Assembly (NCBI RefSeq): GCF_037126285.1
Contig: NZ_CP147012.1
Span: forward strand, 558,001 to 622,000
Reading direction: 5' to 3'
DNA from: Bernardetia sp. MNP-M8
GTDB lineage: Bacteria > Bacteroidota > Bacteroidia > Cytophagales > Bernardetiaceae
DNA: 64,000 bases
Each line of letters opens with the position of its first letter. Position 1 is the first letter of the stretch. This document shows positions 42,208 to 50,930 of this stretch, piece after piece. The notes below the pieces were generated by a model. That model had not been told where the DNA came from and ran no database searches. It saw nothing but the letters and a program-made list of their open reading frames with translations. Both the position numbers and the translations under genes were made by a program.

Positions 42208-43350
42208 TCATTCTGTTTCTTTCTTCCTAACCACCACTTCGCCTACACAACGAAAGCCTAACCAAGCCTGTGGAGAATCATAAACTTGAACTCTATCAGC
42301 AGCACATTCTTCTAAGGTATGAGCAAAACTACCTCCTTTGGCAATGCCTTTTTCGGAAGTCATTTCGGCTACATGTTCTTTAGATTTTTTATTCAAAATA
42401 TATTTTGTAGCTACATATTCCCATTCTTCTTCTGTTGGTAATCTATAATAAACTATTACTTCGTAATCCTTATCTATGTTTCTTTCTCTCAAAAAATCAT
42501 TCACCATATTTGCTCTCCAAATGCAATAATGTTGAGCTTGCTCATAAGTAATTCCGACTACAGGAAAATCTTTATAAACTGGATGTCTCAAATAATGGTA
42601 ATCCAATTCATAAGAATTATGTAGTTTGTTCCAAACTGTACTATCTGGCAAACTTACAACATATCCTTTCCCTAAAGAATCCTCTAATAGAAAGTGTAAG
42701 TATTCTATCCAATGAATATTTGCTATTTCTGTTTTGTCTATTAATTTATGATTACCTATTTTTTTCTTTTTACCATCTGGAAGTTTTATTTTTGAATAAA
42801 TCTTATCAATGTTTTTTTTATCTTTTTCTGTTAGATTTTCTTGAGGTTCTTTGAGCTTTTCAAAGCGTCTTTGATGATATTCTATGGCTGATATTCTATT
42901 TAAAGAATCTTTTATCTCCTGTTCTTTGATTTGTATAGCTTTTTTAATATCAACTTCATTAAGGATAAATAAAGAAGAAATCACTTTGTCTTCTTTGAAA
43001 ATATATAGATTATCTTTATCCCAAATAATTCTTTCTGTTGTAAAATAGAGCTTATCGCTTGTTGAGGAAACTGTTCCAATAACTCTTCTTCCTCTAGCTT
43101 GAGTAATATCTATATTGGAACATTCAAGAGAATCTACATCTAAAAAAATAAAATTCAATGACTTTGGAGGGTATTTTATAATGATTGTATCTCTCTGAAT
43201 AGCCTCCTTACTTTGAAAATCACTTAACTTATTTGTTGTATCTGACTTCATAAAAACAGTCAAAATACTATCTTCCAAAGAATGCGAAACTACTTGAGAA
43301 TAAGAAACAAAAGGCAAAAATAAAAAGACTACAAAAAGAATATTTTTCAT
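42208..43350 (-). CDS. Secreted SUMF1/formylglycine-generating-enzyme-like protein
   Basis: 380 residues. Signal peptide ends near SYSQ (residue 19). Residues 30-190 are not recognised. From about 195 the fold is SUMF1-like: KIGNHKLIDKTEIANIHWIE, HPVYKDFPVVGITYEQAQHY with CIWRA, YYRLPTEEEWEYVA, and at the end SFAHTLEECAADRV with WLGFRCVGEVV. The two catalytic cysteines of true formylglycine-generating enzymes are not evident, so it is probably a structural member, like GldJ/GldK of the gliding and T9SS machinery. Unlike those it has a plain signal peptide rather than a lipobox. Confidence 0.82.
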   Translation of the reverse strand: MKNILFVVFLFLPFVSYSQVVSHSLEDSILTVFMKSDTTNKLSDFQSKEAIQRDTIIIKYPPKSLNFIFLDVDSLECSNIDITQARGRRVIGTVSSTSDKLYFTTERIIWDKDNLYIFKEDKVISSLFILNEVDIKKAIQIKEQEIKDSLNRISAIEYHQRRFEKLKEPQENLTEKDKKNIDKIYSKIKLPDGKKKKIGNHKLIDKTEIANIHWIEYLHFLLEDSLGKGYVVSLPDSTVWNKLHNSYELDYHYLRHPVYKDFPVVGITYEQAQHYCIWRANMVNDFLRERNIDKDYEVIVYYRLPTEEEWEYVATKYILNKKSKEHVAEMTSEKGIAKGGSFAHTLEECAADRVQVYDSPQAWLGFRCVGEVVVRKKETE

Positions 43351-43789
43351 GGATGTAAAGTAGAACTAGAAAGATAAAATTACAGAAAAACTAACTATTG
43401 ATTTTCTAACGTCGTCTAACTTTTTTTAGTTTACAATGAACAAGTAAGTAGATAATAAATTGCACTTATTAAAGAATGAAATTAGGGAGTCAATTTTAAT
43501 ATCGAATCTGAGTATTCGAAAGAGCATAAGTAGTGCAAATTGGAGTTTGAAAAGCAATAATACAAGTTATTTTTGACAAACCTATTGTTTTCTGAAAAAA
43601 AATCCGTATTTTTGTAAAACATTTTGAATTACTATAAAGAAATTGTAAAACAAATTTTAAAAGAAATACACAAAAGTAGATTTATTATTTAAATTTAATG
43701 AATTGCTTTTTTAGTGTTAAGTGAATATGTAATTCAAGAGGAAAAATAAAGAAAATTTTTAAAGAATATTTTACCAAACTTTTTATACT
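43351..43789. promoter_or_regulatory. Upstream region with candidate promoter for the GT5-like gene
   Basis: 439 bp between divergent genes. TTG at 43585-43587, 19 bases, then TATTTTTG at 43607-43614 match the Bacteroidota promoter pattern (TTTG-N19..21-TAnnTTTG). That leaves about 170 bases of leader before the ATG at 43790. No structured leader motif was recognised. Confidence 0.5.
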
Positions 43790-44644
43790 ATGTCGGAGAG
43801 CCTACGCATACTTTATGTAACGAGCGAGATTACACCATTTTTGAATAAGTTAGGAGTTGGAGATTATGTACGTCCGTTGCCAGAAGCAATGCAGAATAAA
43901 GACATCGAAATCCGTATTATCGTACCACGTTGGGGAGTTATTAATGAGCGTAAAAATCGTCTTCATGAAGTAGTCAGACTTTCTGGAATTAATATTACAG
44001 TTGGAGAAGAAGATAAGCCACTTACTATCAAAGTTGCTTCTATTCCACAAGCCAAAATGCAGGTGTATTTTATAGATAATGAAGATTATTTTCACCGTAA
44101 AAAATTATATAAAGACAAAGCAGAAAATCTTTTTGAAGATAATGATGAGCGTGCTATCTTCTTCTGTAAAGGTGTTGCCGAAACAGTAAAAAAACTAGGT
44201 TGGGCACCTGATATTGTACATTGTAATGATTGGTTTACAGGTCTTTTACCTTTATATCTTCGCACAACTTATCAAAACGAACCACTTTTTAAAGAGTCTA
44301 AAATTGTCTCTACAGTGTATGATAACCTTTTTGAGCAAAACTTTGATGTCGCAACACTGGCTGATAAGGTAGCCTTAGACGATATTAATGAAGAAATGTT
44401 AGCTTCTCTTATCGCAAATCCAACACCACAAGGATTTATGGAAATGGGTGCAAAATATTCTGATTGTGTAGTAAATGCACAAGATTCAGGCAAAACCAAT
44501 GATGTTATTGCAGCTTCTTTATCTGAAAATGTAAGTACGATTGTAGGAGACAAAGATGCAATTTGTGATGGATATTATGATATTTACAAAACACTTTTAG
44601 GAGATAGAATGGCAGAACTAGTTGAAGAGGAAAAAACAGTTTAA
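43790..44644 (+). CDS. Stand-alone glycogen/starch synthase N-terminal (GT5-type) domain protein
   Basis: 284 residues, only the N-terminal Rossmann domain of glycogen synthase; the C-terminal catalytic domain is absent. Recognisable are RILYVTSEITPFLNKLGVGD, VYFIDNEDYFHRKKLYKDKA, DERAIFFCKGVAETVKKLGW and DIVHCNDWFTGLLPLYLRT. The lysine-x-Gly-Gly loop that binds ADP-glucose (KTGGL) reads LNKLGVGD here, so glycogen synthase activity is unlikely. In many Bacteroidota this short protein precedes a DUF4270 gene and glmS, as here, pointing to a cell-envelope or amino-sugar role rather than glycogen. Strong terminator at 44662-44699. Confidence 0.9.
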   Translation: MSESLRILYVTSEITPFLNKLGVGDYVRPLPEAMQNKDIEIRIIVPRWGVINERKNRLHEVVRLSGINITVGEEDKPLTIKVASIPQAKMQVYFIDNEDYFHRKKLYKDKAENLFEDNDERAIFFCKGVAETVKKLGWAPDIVHCNDWFTGLLPLYLRTTYQNEPLFKESKIVSTVYDNLFEQNFDVATLADKVALDDINEEMLASLIANPTPQGFMEMGAKYSDCVVNAQDSGKTNDVIAASLSENVSTIVGDKDAICDGYYDIYKTLLGDRMAELVEEEKTV

Positions 44645-44661
44645 TTGGATATACTTTTTAT

Positions 44662-44699
44662 AAAAAACAGACAGAATAAAATTATTCTGTCTGTTTTTT
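44662..44699 (+). terminator. Strong hairpin terminator after the GT5-like gene
   Basis: AAAAAACAGACAGAATA (44662-44678) pairs perfectly with TATTCTGTCTGTTTTTT (44683-44699), 17 bp with a four-base loop. Confidence 0.8.
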
Positions 44700-44762
44700 G
44701 TTTGTAAAAAAGTTTCTATTTTCTCAAATCTGACAAATATTCCAATATATCCATATAATTTG

Positions 44763-44770
44763 TACTTTTG
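44763..44770 (+). promoter_or_regulatory. Candidate -7 box upstream of the DUF4270 gene
   Basis: TACTTTTG fits TAnnTTTG, 121 bp before the ATG at 44892. No clear -33 TTTG at the right spacing. Confidence 0.35.
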
Positions 44771-44891
44771 CAAAAGCATTTCAAAAAAGGGTATTTCTAA
44801 AGCCTTCTTTGCAACAAAGTAAGACAGTTAATTCGTACTGCTTTCATCAAGCTTCAAAAACCACTAAAACAGTTGTCATAAATTTAATTTA

Positions 44892-46259
44892 ATGAAAAAG
44901 AATAATTTTTTATCTCGCCTTTTGATAATATCCTCAAAAAAACTTCCTTTGATTCGTTCTTCTTTCTTTGGTATCATTTCTCTATTTTTCTTTATCACTT
45001 TGACCAGTTGTGAGAAAGAACCTGAGCCTATTGATATTGGAGAAGAACAATTTATAAATACTTTTTATACAGATACACTAACAATAAACGTAAAAGTTTT
45101 TCAAAGTGATAGTGTAAATACAACTAGCAGAACTGGAAACTCTCGCCTTTTGATGGGTTCATTGTCTGATGAATATGTAGGTAGATATTCAGCACAAGGT
45201 TTTGGAAACATTGGACTTACCACACTTACAGAAGACCTAAAAAATGATGCAGGAGAAGTAGCAATTTATGATTCATTAGTTGGTTTTTTCCAAACAAATT
45301 ATGTATACGGAGATACAACAGGACAAAGTACAATACAATTATATGAAGTTTCAGAGCTTTTTGAAAGTAAAAATTATTATCAGTTTGATACACTTCAAAC
45401 TTCAAATGCAGTTGTAGGCAGTGCTGTTTATCCCAATGCTTTGGATAGTAATAAAGTATTGCGAGTTTCTCTTTCAGAGACACTTGGAAGAAGATTGTTT
45501 AATTATGGAGTAGAAAATAAATTTGCAAATGACTCTTTATTCCAACTTTTTTCCAAAGGGCTTGCCTTTAGAAATACTTCTCCTAATACGTCCATCATAG
45601 GAATAAATCCACTAGCACCTGCTACCAACCTTACTTTATATTTTCATTACCCAAGTGATACCGTTTCATCTTCTTACAAATTTGATATGCCTGTGAGCTT
45701 TTCAAATATAGAAAGTGATTTATCTAATTCGGCTTTAGCACCTTTAACTACACAAAATTTTGTTTCTTCTGAAAACACAAACAACCTTGCTGCCATACAA
45801 GCAGGAACAGGAATTGGTGTAAAATTAGAATTCCCTTATTTAAGTGACTTTGTAAATAGGCAAAGTATGGTTATTCAGCGTGTTGAATTAGATATTCCTA
45901 CGTTAGAAACTGCCATGAGTTCTACTATTACAGCACCAAACCAGCTTTTGTTTTTATTTGGAGATGGAGATGGTTTTTATTACACTTCAACTGGTGCAAT
46001 TGAGTTTTTGCCAGCTGAATCAGGAGGTAATACAGGACTTACTATGGGCTATTCTATACAAGGAAAATCATATAGTTATGCGACGATTACAAGTTATATC
46101 AATCAACTAGCAAAAGGGTTAATTGTGGATAGTGATGGTTTGATTATACAACCTTCTGAAAATAATATCAGTCTAAATAGACTTATTTTTTCTACTCAAA
46201 AGAATACTAATAACCTTCCTGCTATCAGATTACGTATGTATTATAGCATTGCAGAATAA
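44892..46259 (+). CDS. DUF4270 lipoprotein
   Basis: 455 residues. Signal with lipobox FITLTSCEKE (Cys near 41), placing it in the outer membrane or periplasm. DUF4270 marks: EEQFINTFYTDTLTINVKVF with SDSVNT, then SRLLMGSLSDEYVGRYSAQG, and a C-terminal half with LDIPTLETAMSSTI, SLNRLIFSTQ and LRMYYS. Function is unknown, but gene order with the GT5-like gene and glmS is conserved in the phylum, suggesting a role tied to cell-envelope biogenesis. Confidence 0.92.
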   Translation: MKKNNFLSRLLIISSKKLPLIRSSFFGIISLFFFITLTSCEKEPEPIDIGEEQFINTFYTDTLTINVKVFQSDSVNTTSRTGNSRLLMGSLSDEYVGRYSAQGFGNIGLTTLTEDLKNDAGEVAIYDSLVGFFQTNYVYGDTTGQSTIQLYEVSELFESKNYYQFDTLQTSNAVVGSAVYPNALDSNKVLRVSLSETLGRRLFNYGVENKFANDSLFQLFSKGLAFRNTSPNTSIIGINPLAPATNLTLYFHYPSDTVSSSYKFDMPVSFSNIESDLSNSALAPLTTQNFVSSENTNNLAAIQAGTGIGVKLEFPYLSDFVNRQSMVIQRVELDIPTLETAMSSTITAPNQLLFLFGDGDGFYYTSTGAIEFLPAESGGNTGLTMGYSIQGKSYSYATITSYINQLAKGLIVDSDGLIIQPSENNISLNRLIFSTQKNTNNLPAIRLRMYYSIAE

Positions 46260-46413
46260 AAGGTAAAAAGAGAGGAAATAAAATGAGAAATACTTATTTT
46301 TTTATAAATCTCTTTTCAAATCAAAAGTGAATTAAAATTATTCTGTAATTTGCTAATAGTAAAGAGTTTAAATTTTTCAAAGAACTCACTAAATCATTAA
46401 AAAATACGAATTT

Positions 46414-48255
46414 ATGTGTGGAATTGTAGGTTATATCGGACAACGTGAAGCGTACCCCATCCTTATAAAAGGATTAAAAAGATTAGAGTATCGTGGTTAT
46501 GATAGCTCTGGAGTAGCATTAATGGACTCTGGTATCAATATTTATAAGAAAAAAGGAAAAGTAGCCGAACTAGAAAGTTTTATACAAAATAAGAGTAAAG
46601 AAGGCAAAGTAGGAATTGGACATACTCGTTGGGCAACTCATGGAGAACCTAATGATGTCAATGCACACCCTCATTATTCAGGTTCTAGTCGGTTAGCAAT
46701 TATTCATAACGGAATTATTGAAAATTATTCCGTCTTAAAACAAGATTTAATCAATAAAGGACATACTTTCAAATCAGACACAGATTCAGAAGTATTTATT
46801 CATTTTATCGAAGAAATTCAAGACCAACACAAATGTAGCTTAGAAGAAGCCGTTCGTTTGGCTCTGCATAAAGTGGTAGGAGCGTATGCTATTATTATTA
46901 TGTCAGAAGATAGTCCTCATCAACTGATTGCAGCACGAAAAGGAAGTCCTTTGGTTATCGGAATTGGAAAAGACCAAGATGAGTTTTTTATTGCTTCTGA
47001 TGCTACTCCTATTATAGAATATACAAAAGAAGTAGTTTATCTAAATGATGGCGAAATAGCACTTCTGACAAATGACTCACTTACTATCAGAAACATTGAA
47101 GATATTCCAACTACTCCTTATATTCATACTTTGGATATGGAATTAGAATCTATCGAAAAAGGGGGTTATGACTATTTTATGTTAAAAGAAATTTTTGAAC
47201 AACCAAAATCTATTCGTGATGCACTTCGTGGAAGGCTTATTGCAGCCAACGGACACGTAAATTTGGGTGGAATTCATAAATATTTAGATAATCTTGTTAA
47301 TGCAAAACGTATTGTCATTGTAGCCTGTGGAACTTCATGGCATGCTGGTTTAGTGGCTGAATATATCATTGAAGAATTTGCACGTATTCCTGTTGAAGTA
47401 GAATATGCTTCTGAATTTCGTTATAGAAATCCAATCATAGAAGAGGGTGATGTAATGATTGCTATTTCACAATCAGGAGAAACAGCTGATACACTAGCAG
47501 CTATTGAATTAGCAAAAAGTAGAGGAGCAATTATTTTTGGAGTCTGTAATGTAGTTGGTTCTTCTATTGCACGAGCAACACACGAAGGCGCATATATTCA
47601 TGCAGGACCTGAAATAGGTGTGGCTAGTACAAAAGCATTTACAGGACAAGTAACCGTTTTGGCTCTTCTTGGACTTATGCTTGCTAAAGAAAGAAAAACA
47701 CTTTCTGAAAATCAATTAAAAGACCTTTTACGTCAATTAGAACGTATTCCTCAAAAAGTAGAACAAGCTCTAAAACTAAATACGCAAATAGAAAAAATAG
47801 CAAAAGACTTTGTCAATGCTCGTAATTTCTTATATTTAGGACGTGGATATAATTTCCCAGTTGCTTTAGAAGGTGCTTTAAAACTCAAGGAAATATCTTA
47901 TATACACGCAGAAGGTTATCCTGCTGCCGAAATGAAGCATGGCCCTATTGCGCTTATCGATGAAGAAATGCCAGTAGTGGTAATTGCAACTCGTGATAAT
48001 TCGTATGATAAAATTTTATCCAATATCGAAGAAGTAAAAGCAAGACGAGGAAAAGTAATTGCTGTTGTGACAGAAGGAGATGCTGCTATTCCAAAAAAGG
48101 TAGATTATGTTATCGAAGTACCAAGTACACACGATGCCTTTATGCCTTTAGTTTCAGTTATTCCTCTTCAACTTTTATCGTACCATGTTGCTTTGATGCG
48201 TGGTTGTAATGTTGATCAGCCTAGAAATTTGGCTAAATCAGTTACCGTGGAATAA
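46414..48255 (+). CDS. glmS: Glutamine--fructose-6-phosphate aminotransferase (isomerizing)
   Basis: Makes glucosamine-6-phosphate, the first step of UDP-GlcNAc synthesis. 613 residues, normal. The N-terminal glutaminase has Cys2 as nucleophile (MCGIVGYIGQREA), then GIGHTRWATHGEPNDVNAHP and HNGIIENY. The linker and two SIS domains follow: YDYFMLKEIFEQPKSIRDAL, ACGTSWHAGLVAEYI, AISQSGETADTLAAIELAKS, and the C-terminus VDQPRNLAKSVTVE. No glmS ribozyme-like leader is seen in the 154 bases upstream. A terminator follows. Confidence 0.98.
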   Translation: MCGIVGYIGQREAYPILIKGLKRLEYRGYDSSGVALMDSGINIYKKKGKVAELESFIQNKSKEGKVGIGHTRWATHGEPNDVNAHPHYSGSSRLAIIHNGIIENYSVLKQDLINKGHTFKSDTDSEVFIHFIEEIQDQHKCSLEEAVRLALHKVVGAYAIIIMSEDSPHQLIAARKGSPLVIGIGKDQDEFFIASDATPIIEYTKEVVYLNDGEIALLTNDSLTIRNIEDIPTTPYIHTLDMELESIEKGGYDYFMLKEIFEQPKSIRDALRGRLIAANGHVNLGGIHKYLDNLVNAKRIVIVACGTSWHAGLVAEYIIEEFARIPVEVEYASEFRYRNPIIEEGDVMIAISQSGETADTLAAIELAKSRGAIIFGVCNVVGSSIARATHEGAYIHAGPEIGVASTKAFTGQVTVLALLGLMLAKERKTLSENQLKDLLRQLERIPQKVEQALKLNTQIEKIAKDFVNARNFLYLGRGYNFPVALEGALKLKEISYIHAEGYPAAEMKHGPIALIDEEMPVVVIATRDNSYDKILSNIEEVKARRGKVIAVVTEGDAAIPKKVDYVIEVPSTHDAFMPLVSVIPLQLLSYHVALMRGCNVDQPRNLAKSVTVE

Positions 48256-48291
48256 ATAAAATTATCCATTATGAAGTAAAATTCAAACAAG

Positions 48292-48322
48292 AACTCTTTT
48301 ATTAGAAATAATGAAAGAGTTT
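48292..48322 (+). terminator. Hairpin terminator after glmS
   Basis: AACTCTTTT (48292-48300) pairs with GAAAGAGTT (48313-48321), followed by a T run. The rest of the 323-bp gap up to 48578 shows no gene. Confidence 0.65.
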
Positions 48323-48578
48323 TTTATTTTTGAAATTGTGTCTTAATCAGGATGTCAAGCTAAAGGCAATTTGAGAAAATCTAAATCTTGAATGGATTTT
48401 TTATTTCCTTAAAGTAAGTTATAGAATTGAAATAACATATAGAATTTGATTACTTTTACACTAGCTTTTTAATAGTAAAAATCGAAGAAAAAGAAGTTTA
48501 CTTAAGACTAACTAGTTAAAAACAAACAAGTTATTTTCAATAGCAACAACAACCAATAAACACACAAATAATTAAGAA

Positions 48579-49358
48579 ATGAAGTTAGACAATTATCTAC
48601 GTCGAATAGATTATCGGCAAACCCCACAAAACAACCTACAAACGCTAAACGAGCTACACAAAAAACATGTCTTTGCAATTCCTTTTGAAGATTTGGATAT
48701 ACATTTAAAGAAACCTCTACGTATTGATATAGCTTCTTTGTATCAAAAAATAGTTGTAGAAAAAAGAGGTGGTTTTTGTTATGAACTCAATTTTTTGTTT
48801 TATAACCTTCTCAAAGAACTTGGATTTGATGTTCAGATTATCTCAGCAAGAATATATGAAAAGAGAGAAAAATTAGGAGTAGAATTTGACCATTTAGCTA
48901 TAATTGTGCAGCTAGAAGAAAAGTGGCTTTTAGATGTAGGATTTGGAAATCTTTTTACAGAACCTATGAAAATCCCTTCAAAAATTGATAATTATGTTTA
49001 TAAAGAAAGAGATTCAATTTACAAAATAAATCAATTGAGCGAATCTAATTATATTTTATCAGAATCTAAAAAGGGCTATAAATTCAAAAAAATCTATGCC
49101 CTTGATACAACTCCTAGAAAGATTGAAGAATTTTATGAGCAAATAGACTTCAAACAATATTCAGAAGAGTCTTATTTTGTGAAAAATAAAATTTGTACAA
49201 TTCCCACAGAACAAGGAAGAATCACCTTGTTCAATAATAAATTTATCAAAACAATGGGCGCAGAGAAACAAGAACGTACAATACAAAATGATGAAGAATT
49301 TTACCAAATTTTGAAAGAAGAATTTGATATACATATTTTGGAAGAAAAAGTCTGTTAG
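48579..49358 (+). CDS. Arylamine N-acetyltransferase
   Basis: Transfers acetyl from acetyl-CoA to aromatic amines or hydrazines. 259 residues. Opening YLRRIDYRQTPQNNLQTLNE and AIPFEDLDIH are NAT signatures. The catalytic triad is visible: Cys67 in KRGGFCYELN, His105 in EFDHLAIIV, and Asp119 in LLDVGFG; spacing agrees with known NATs (69/107/122). Complete and probably active. It ends at a hairpin (49364-49398) that is nearly the same as the one after the gene at 50175. Confidence 0.94.
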   Translation: MKLDNYLRRIDYRQTPQNNLQTLNELHKKHVFAIPFEDLDIHLKKPLRIDIASLYQKIVVEKRGGFCYELNFLFYNLLKELGFDVQIISARIYEKREKLGVEFDHLAIIVQLEEKWLLDVGFGNLFTEPMKIPSKIDNYVYKERDSIYKINQLSESNYILSESKKGYKFKKIYALDTTPRKIEEFYEQIDFKQYSEESYFVKNKICTIPTEQGRITLFNNKFIKTMGAEKQERTIQNDEEFYQILKEEFDIHILEEKVC

Positions 49359-49363
49359 TATAT

Positions 49364-49398
49364 AAAAGGAATTTCAAACTAGATTTGGAATTCCTTTT
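49364..49398. terminator. GGAATTTC hairpin terminator (copy 1)
   Basis: AAAAGGAATTTCAAA (49364-49378) pairs with TTTGGAATTCCTTTT (49384-49398), one mismatch, loop CTAGA. A second copy at 50886-50920 is perfect. Confidence 0.7.
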
Positions 49399-49497
49399 TT
49401 TGTTTGAAGAAATCAAAACTATAGAAGATGTAGACAAAATAGTTTACCTTAGAATTTACAAACTCTATTTTACAAATCTGTTTAGCTTTTTGATTCA

Positions 49498-50058
49498 ATG
49501 AACCAACATCCTTTATACCATCATATTAATGAAATAGTTGATTTAGAAGAAGAAGAATTTCAAGATATTATAAACTATTTCAAGCCTATATATCGCAAAA
49601 AACATCAATTTATTATTGAAGCAGGAAACGATGTAAATTTTGAGTTTTTTGTAATAAAAGGTTGTCTCAAATCCTCAGTTTTTGATGAAGGTGGCAAAGA
49701 ACATATTATTCAATTTGCCATGGAAAACTGGTGGATTACAGATTATAATGCTTTCCTTCATCAAGAAAAAGCAAAGCTAAATATTGATTGTCTTGAAGAT
49801 TGCCATTTGCTTGCTATATCCTATCAGCAAAAAGAAGAAATCAGTATTAATAACCCTAAGATGGAGCGTTTTTGGTCAAAAAAGACAAAAACAGGACATG
49901 CAGCTCTACAAAATAGAATTCTTTCTCTCATTAAAGATTCTGCCAAAGAACGCTATGAAAGTCTTACCGAAAGTTATCCAGAGCTAATTCAGCGAGTTCC
50001 TAAAAAATATATTGCTTCTTTTCTTGGTGTATCAAGAGAAACACTGAGTCGATTATAG
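49498..50058 (+). CDS. Crp/Fnr-family transcriptional regulator (2)
   Basis: 186 residues, paralog of the regulator at 30690 (shared ENWWxTDYxAF block: IQFAMENWWITDYNAF). Beta barrel: KKHQFIIEAGNDVNFEFFVI, KGCLKSSVF. The DNA-binding helix-turn-helix is LIQRVPKKYIASFLGVSRET with LSRL at the very end. Family members usually continue for a few residues after the recognition helix (SRLR...), so the C-terminus is slightly short. No cAMP site visible. A CRP-like palindrome follows at 50069-50082, before the DJ-1 gene. Confidence 0.93.
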   Translation: MNQHPLYHHINEIVDLEEEEFQDIINYFKPIYRKKHQFIIEAGNDVNFEFFVIKGCLKSSVFDEGGKEHIIQFAMENWWITDYNAFLHQEKAKLNIDCLEDCHLLAISYQQKEEISINNPKMERFWSKKTKTGHAALQNRILSLIKDSAKERYESLTESYPELIQRVPKKYIASFLGVSRETLSRL

Positions 50059-50068
50059 TAGATTATAA

Positions 50069-50135
50069 GTGACATACATCACACTAATTTGGTGACATAC
50101 ATCCTTTGTAAAGGCTACTAATTATCTGACCTTTG
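50069..50135 (+). promoter_or_regulatory. CRP-type operator pair and promoter of the DJ-1/PfpI gene
   Basis: GTGA-CATACA-TCAC (50069-50082) is the GTGA-N6-TCAC dyad of the Crp/Fnr family. The word GTGACATACATC returns at 50092-50103 with the right half-site decayed. TTTG at 50105-50108, 19 bases, then GACCTTTG at 50128-50135 (one off TAnnTTTG) form the promoter, 40 bp before the ATG. The sites centre near -66 and -44. Sequence is seen directly; binding by the adjacent regulator is inference. Confidence 0.6.
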
Positions 50136-50174
50136 TATCAAATAAATTAGAGTAACCAAAAAAATACTATCAAA

Positions 50175-50867
50175 ATGAGCAACACAAAAAATATATTATT
50201 TGTCCTTACCTCTCACGACGAATTAGGAAACACAGGAGAAAAAACAGGTTTTTGGATTGAAGAATTTGCAGCACCTTATTACTATTTAGTGGATAAAGGT
50301 ATAAATGTAGATATTGTAACTCCAAAAGGAGGACAAGCACCAATAGACCCAAAAAGCAATGAGCCTGATTTTCAAACGGAAGCTACAAAACGATATTTTG
50401 AAGACGAAAAAACTAAAAATGCAATCGCTAACACAGCTAAACTTTCTGACGTAAATCAAGAAAAATATGATGCTGTATTTTATCCTGGTGGTCATGGCCC
50501 TCTTTGGGATTTGGCAGAAGATGCTCAATCTATTAGTTTGTTAGAGTCATTTTATGCAAAAAATAAGCCTTTAGGTCTTGTATGTCATGCTCCTGCTGCT
50601 CTTAAACATGTAAAAAATACAGAGGGTGAGCCATTAATAAAAGGAAAAAAAGTAACAGGATTTTCAAATACAGAAGAAGAAGCTGTACAACTTACAAATG
50701 TAGTTCCTTTTCTAGTCGAAGATATGATAAAAGAAAACGGAGGACATTATGAGAAAGCTGGTGATTGGTCAGAATTTGCTGTTGAAGACGGACTTTTAAT
50801 TACTGGTCAGAATCCACAATCTTCTAACTTAGTAGCTGAAAAATTATACACAAAATTGTATTCTTAG
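50175..50867 (+). CDS. DJ-1/PfpI (Hsp31-like) family protein
   Basis: 230 residues. Catalytic-type triad marks of the Hsp31/YajL-like group: GEKTGFWIEEFAAPYYYLVD (the conserved Glu), VFYPGGHGPLWDLAEDAQSI, and LGLVCHAPAALKHVK with nucleophile Cys137 followed by His138. Ends GLLITGQNPQSSNLVAEKL, as in Hsp31-like proteins. Members act as glyoxalase III, deglycase or chaperone; which applies here is open. Cytoplasmic, no signal peptide. Probably controlled by the upstream Crp/Fnr gene. Confidence 0.92.
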   Translation: MSNTKNILFVLTSHDELGNTGEKTGFWIEEFAAPYYYLVDKGINVDIVTPKGGQAPIDPKSNEPDFQTEATKRYFEDEKTKNAIANTAKLSDVNQEKYDAVFYPGGHGPLWDLAEDAQSISLLESFYAKNKPLGLVCHAPAALKHVKNTEGEPLIKGKKVTGFSNTEEEAVQLTNVVPFLVEDMIKENGGHYEKAGDWSEFAVEDGLLITGQNPQSSNLVAEKLYTKLYS

Positions 50868-50885
50868 ATTTATAAAGAATCAATT

Positions 50886-50920
50886 AAAAGGAATTTCAAA
50901 CTAGCTTTGAAATTCCTTTT
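50886..50920. terminator. GGAATTTC hairpin terminator (copy 2)
   Basis: AAAAGGAATTTCAAA (50886-50900) pairs perfectly with TTTGAAATTCCTTTT (50906-50920), loop CTAGC. Convergent genes flank it. Confidence 0.75.
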
Positions 50921-50930
50921 TTTATACCAC

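Noticed and set aside
46260-46413. Possible glmS leader ribozyme or riboswitch
   Set aside because: The 154-base spacer is AT-rich without the conserved core of the glmS ribozyme, which is also not expected in this phylum.
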